Source: Angiostrongylus vasorum
Taxonomy: Eukaryota; Nematoda; Chromadorea; Rhabditida; Metastrongylidae
DNA: 64,000 bases
Assembly: GCA_018806985.1 (NCBI GenBank)
Contig: JADANN010000170.1
Span: 62,001 to 126,000 of the forward strand
Direction of reading: 5' to 3'
The notes beneath the pieces are model-generated. The model was not told where the DNA came from. It made no database searches and saw only the letters and a program-made list of their open reading frames with translations. Of this stretch, positions 60,171 through 64,000 are shown piece by piece (position 1 is the stretch's first letter; each line of letters starts with the position of its first letter). The translations under genes and the position numbers were made by a program.

Positions 60171-60649
60171 TTGCTACATTGGAGACTTCTGGAAACATGT
60201 TTCTCATTTGAAGGGTGACAGAAAAGCTAATGAACTAATTCTAAGTCATATCGATCGGTCGCGAATTGAAATTCCGGATTCAGCTTACTGAGAATTACTA
60301 GGATTATAATTCTGAACGACAAAATGTATTGATAATCTACGAAGACTTCCCTTTTGATGATCTACGCAATCCTTTATGAACAGCTTAGGACAAGATATTC
60401 GGAAACTTGGATGGTTCATCTTCACAAGTGGTATGATACTCTAATGTTATTTAAATGTTCAAGTCTGATCCTGCTGTGATTAGGTGACACGTATTTCTCC
60501 CACGACGTGACAAACTGCGACAGTTTGCAGCGGAGCAGCGTATTCACGCTCCCTGATTTAAAAAGATCAGTGGATACCGCTGTAGAAGATATCGGTGTAG
60601 AATTCGTGGATAATCTTGTTAACGGCGTTTTTGGAAAGAATTACAGCTA

Positions 60650-61600
60650 GAACTAGGTGTTAGAAGAGCGGTCATGGTCTTATTCGCAAAGCGGTTTGAA
60701 TGCTTCTCTCATACTCTACAGTTATTTCGACAACTTCCAAACCACCGGCTTTCTTATCACTTCAGTGAAAGTGTTGTATAAATCTATCGCATCGATGTTT
60801 CTCAATAATGGTACATTTTCAACAATCGTCTCACGTGACCAAGCCCTAATCTAAAATGGTTTTGGGATGGTGTTTCCTGAATCCTGAGGATTCTCTCCTT
60901 TCAGCGAAGACAGAATTCTACGCGAAGGACGTGCTGCTCTAATTTCTCCTAAGTCTAGCATTGATGTTGAAGTCGTAAGCAATGATGGAAACCTACTTGG
61001 ATACTTGGATGGCCTATCCTCACTGGTTGTACGGGGACCCGGCATGATTTCCACTTTTTCAAATTTTTTGCTGGTTTAGCTGTTGTGGTTCCCTGGAATT
61101 CTAGAGGTCAGCCTAGCCAAAGTCTGCTCGAGGTCGTCACCACCCCAGGCGGTCGCCGCCCTAGTAGATCAGAGGGAGAAACATGCGACTAGTTTGATAC
61201 CAGGACAGTGGTGGATCCTAGTATTGGTTTACTCTTAGCTGGACTTCGCCGGACTCCTTCTCAGATCGGCAGGTTCTGCCGGAAGGATGAATCCCCCCGC
61301 TGTACGTTGAAGCCCAACACCAGAAACACATCCTAGCCACGATGAGATGGTAAACCTTTAGGAGGTATGTGATGTTCTTGTGAAATTTCAGCAAGTCCAC
61401 ATAGAAGGTCTTGTCGTTGATGTCCTTACAGTTTAACGATGAAATGTGGACGATGATCAAAATCCATGTTAGTCCATATCTTTTCAACCGTAAACATTCG
61501 AGTCGAGCCGTCAGCTGCTCAAAGGAGACGACTGCCGTGAATGTATTGAGGAAAACATCAACGAGGCCGAATTTACCACCGCATCACTCGTGAAGAACAC
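60650..61600 (-). mobile_element. RTE-B LINE fragment interrupted by SINE-4
   Basis: 60660-60985 and 61375-61600 are collinear with 27850-28360 and 28360-28620 of RTE-B: for example ATCGCATCGATGTTTCTCAA, GTTGATGTCCTTACAG-type, and GTCCATATCTTTTCAACCGTA against GATCCATATGTTTTTTAATC. Confidence 0.65.
60990..61368 (-). mobile_element. SINE-4 copy nested in RTE-B fragment
   Basis: Tail CTACTTGGATACTTGGATGG, GGTTGTACGGGGACCCGGCA, CCTGGAATTCTAGAGGTCAG, CTAGCCACGATGAGATGGTA and the head GTAAACCTTTAGGAGG. Confidence 0.78.
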
Positions 61601-61659
61601 CCTTCTTTAGTATTACAAAAGGTGTACAGTGGACGTTTCCTTCTTCTATCGGCAAGTCT

Positions 61660-61945
61660 TGTGTGGCGCAGTGGTCGGAGGCGCCCTGCAACACACACGT
61701 GGAATCGATCCCCGTACCCATGGCCCACCCCCGTGGCCCACCAAGCTTTCCATCACTCCGAGGTCGGTTAATTGCTACCAGACTTGTTTAGGAAGCAACA
61801 CTGGCTCGATACATCGGCAGGCCACCGTGAGTCATTGTAAAGGCTAGATATGCATTCAATCACTTCCAAACGATGCTTAATGAAGTCGAATGCATGGCGC
61901 ATCCCTTGGGGATTGATCAACGCCAAGAACTTCATCTCTTTATCC
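61660..61945 (+). mobile_element. SINE-2 copy with intact Pol III-like boxes
   Basis: A box TGGCGCAGTGG at 61664-61674 and B-box-like GGAATCGATCC at 61701-61711. The body runs through ACATCGGCAGGCCACCGTGA to GGGGATTGATCAACGCC. Confidence 0.85.
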
Positions 61946-61994
61946 TTTTGTCGGCAAGAAACCTGACGACGTCACTTAGTTTAACTACCCTGTA

Positions 61995-62312
61995 CCACCA
62001 CCTTTCAACGATTTACCGCCTCATCGCTGATTACAGGTGTTCCTGGATGTCAGGCTGCCAAGTACAGCGCGGTGGTTCCCGCCAGCGCAGTAGGGTTTCC
62101 CAAGCCCAGAAGAAGATTCTCACGTCTTTATCCGGAAGCCCAGCTAAAAAGTAAACCTAAGTCCGGAATCACCACCGTCTTGGTATGTAAAGGAAAGGTG
62201 GGTGGCAAATACTCCCTGATCCACAAAGGGCCGGCGACTGCCTGTGGCACTGCTGACTTGAGCAAGGGTTCGACTCGGCTGACCTCGGCACTTCAGGGAA
62301 CCACAATGGTTA
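61995..62312 (+). mobile_element. SINE-4-like leader joined to RTE-A copy 3
   Basis: TCAACGATTTACCGCCTCAT to CAGGGAACCACAATGGTTAA matches SINE-4 in order, but instead of the SINE-4 tail it runs directly into the RTE-A sequence GCTCCCGTCTACGACGTCGG at 62319. Confidence 0.72.
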
Positions 62313-64000
62313 AACGGCGCTCCCGTCTACGACGTCGGGCGGTTAGGCATCCGGTGAGAGCCCATAAAATCTCTCGTTTTACACTGGACGTCGTTGGAAA
62401 CGGAGAAAACGAGCAAGCCCACAACATGTCGTGGAGACTGCTTCTTGCCGTACACCTATAACGCCAGAACAGTCTCTTCAGACACCGAACTTTACGCTCT
62501 TCTTGAGCGTGCTGATCACCAGCAAATTTCACAAAATCGCCTTATAAGAGCTGAAATGCAGGAAGACCGACAAAAAGCCAATTAGATGACGGAACCCTTG
62601 TTATTCGCAGACCGAAACTTCCACGATGAAATGCTAGAAATGTTGGCTTTGTCGTACACCCATCGATCTCCCATCCAGCCACATAGTAAATCCTATCACC
62701 ACGTTTGGCCATTCTTCGTCTCGTTTGCGCGTCTAAAGTATGCTATTATCATCAACTGTTACTCAGCTACTAGTACAGCTGATGAGAGCGAAATGGACGC
62801 GTTTACAACAAGCTGCTGAAAGTAATCCACATCGTGAAGCTCTTTCATAAGTTCTTTATTGGAAACATCAACGCCAGATGAGGAATGGCCAACGAAAATG
62901 AATAGAGGATAGAGAAATTCGGAATAGGAGTACAAAATGAGGATAGGAACCGTCTTGTAGGACTCCTGTCCGCAACACGTCTCTTCCATTGGAATCCACA
63001 TCTCGAAAAGAGAAAATCCCTCTTCTAGTTAAGTCTGTGTCCACGGTATGTCTCACGCAAAGATCGATCATATTCTCACGAACAGAAAACGGTGCCTCTT
63101 CAACACTTCGGCAGTACTTGGACTCTCTACAGGACCTGATCTCCGGCATCTCTCAAGATCCGATTCAGCCATAAGCTGGAGAAGAACTCTTGTCATCGTC
63201 CAAGAAAAACGAAACAAGTCGCGTACGACGAGGATATTCTCAATAAAATCATTTCTTCATATGACTGGCAGATAAATCAAGACTTGATCATGTGCTATAA
63301 GCTGCTTGTCGAAGCACTTAAAACTGGTACCAAACTTCAGTTCTTCAAATCAGGAAGTTCAGACGACGCCCCCCATTACCACTAAGGAGTCCTACAGCAA
63401 CACAGCAAACAAGGCTGAAAATGAATGCTGGCTGCAGACGATTTCTGTGGAAGGATTTATATTGGTACAGGCAGAAAACGTTATTGGAATCTTCTTAAAA
63501 GCGATCGAGTCTGAAGAAAGAATAATAAACGACCACTGTTTTAACCTTTACCAACTGTGAGCAAGTGTTTGAAAGTGTCGAAACAAATTAAACCCTATCA
63601 GCGCTTCTCGAGTAAGGAGTGGACCCGTCCTAGATACGAATATTAGTGGAGTTATAGGAGTTACAGCACAAATATACGGTGTGTTCATCGACCCCTCACC
63701 ATACCGGTAGAAAAAAGAGGCTCGACATGGCGACACCATGCTGCCGAAGCTGTTTACTGCCGCACTGCTGTGGATAAAGAAGTCATTCGATTGGGACCAT
63801 AAAGGCATGAGTACTAATGGAAAATTCTTACTGAATCTTTGTTTCGCGAATAACATCGGCATCTTTTCGAGGAGAACCAGTGAAGCAGAAACGATTAATG
63901 AACTCAACGAGGCGAAAAAATGACTAGAACGCGTATAAATAGGGACGAATAGCCTTTAACGAGAAGCTAAAAAATGGATGGTTTTCTGATTACAGAGACC
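62313..64000 (+). mobile_element. RTE-A LINE copy 3, broken, continues past window
   Basis: Starts GCTCCCGTCTACGACGTCGG (as at 20460). The endonuclease remnant at 62400-63260 has [54 protein letters not shown] and TGPDLRHL; the RT remnant at 63540-63950 has LPKLFTAALLWIKKSFDWD and LNLCFANNIGIFSRRTSEAE, in which both catalytic Asp of ADD are Asn. The N-terminal RT half is missing between about 63470 and 63545. Confidence 0.82.

Noticed and set aside
61660..61720. tRNA gene candidate with A- and B-box-like motifs
   Set aside because: It is the head of a 290-bp SINE-2 element repeated at least five times in the window.

Overview
This window is eukaryotic and almost certainly nematode. Protein-coding DNA lies in many short exons with TTTTCAG-type 3' splice sites, apparent spliced-leader acceptors sit just upstream of start codons, and exons recognisable as animal housekeeping genes are separated by introns packed with retroelements. 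A clade V (strongylid, hookworm-like) parasite is my inference from the intron inflation and the RTE, Penelope and SINE content; nothing here proves the species.

Gene layout. (1) 381-2426 (+): the last four exons of an ALDH7A1/antiquitin-type aldehyde dehydrogenase; its 5' part lies left of the window. (2) 8831-37518 (+): an apparently complete 17-exon S9 family serine peptidase of about 652 residues (beta-propeller plus alpha/beta-hydrolase, catalytic Ser/Asp/His all present), spread over 28.7 kb because its introns hold whole LINEs. It carries one apparent single-base frameshift in an A6 run. (3) 37927-41987 (-): a complete 13-exon phenylalanyl-tRNA synthetase alpha subunit (500 residues), convergent with the peptidase gene and 408 bp from it. 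(4) 50314-57728 (-): an unrecognised gene or gene pair. The upstream part encodes an acidic Ser-rich protein with three tandem exon cassettes; the downstream part encodes a small conserved-looking 178-residue protein.

Mobile DNA fills the rest. I distinguish two RTE-like LINE families (RTE-A at about 4.6, 20.3-23.5, 23.6-25.6 and 62.3-64 kb; RTE-B at about 13.1, 26-29.1, 51-52 and 60.6-61.6 kb); decayed Penelope-like elements (GIY-YIG C-termini at about 45.8-46.4, 49.6, 58.6-58.9 and 59.6 kb) flanked by inverted terminal repeats with hammerhead-ribozyme-like cores; many miniature inverted derivatives of those repeats; and four short-element families. SINE-1 and SINE-2 are tRNA-like and SINE-3 probably so. 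SINE-1 often forms inverted dimers. SINE-4 looks like an internally deleted RTE-A, because it shares that LINE's 3' tail and, at 62 kb, its 5' leader. Long (TA)n tracts mark several element ends.

No CRISPR arrays, rRNA genes or convincing tRNA genes were seen. Repeat boundaries are approximate (read by eye); exon boundaries are given to the base because reading phases close exactly across junctions, except where stated.
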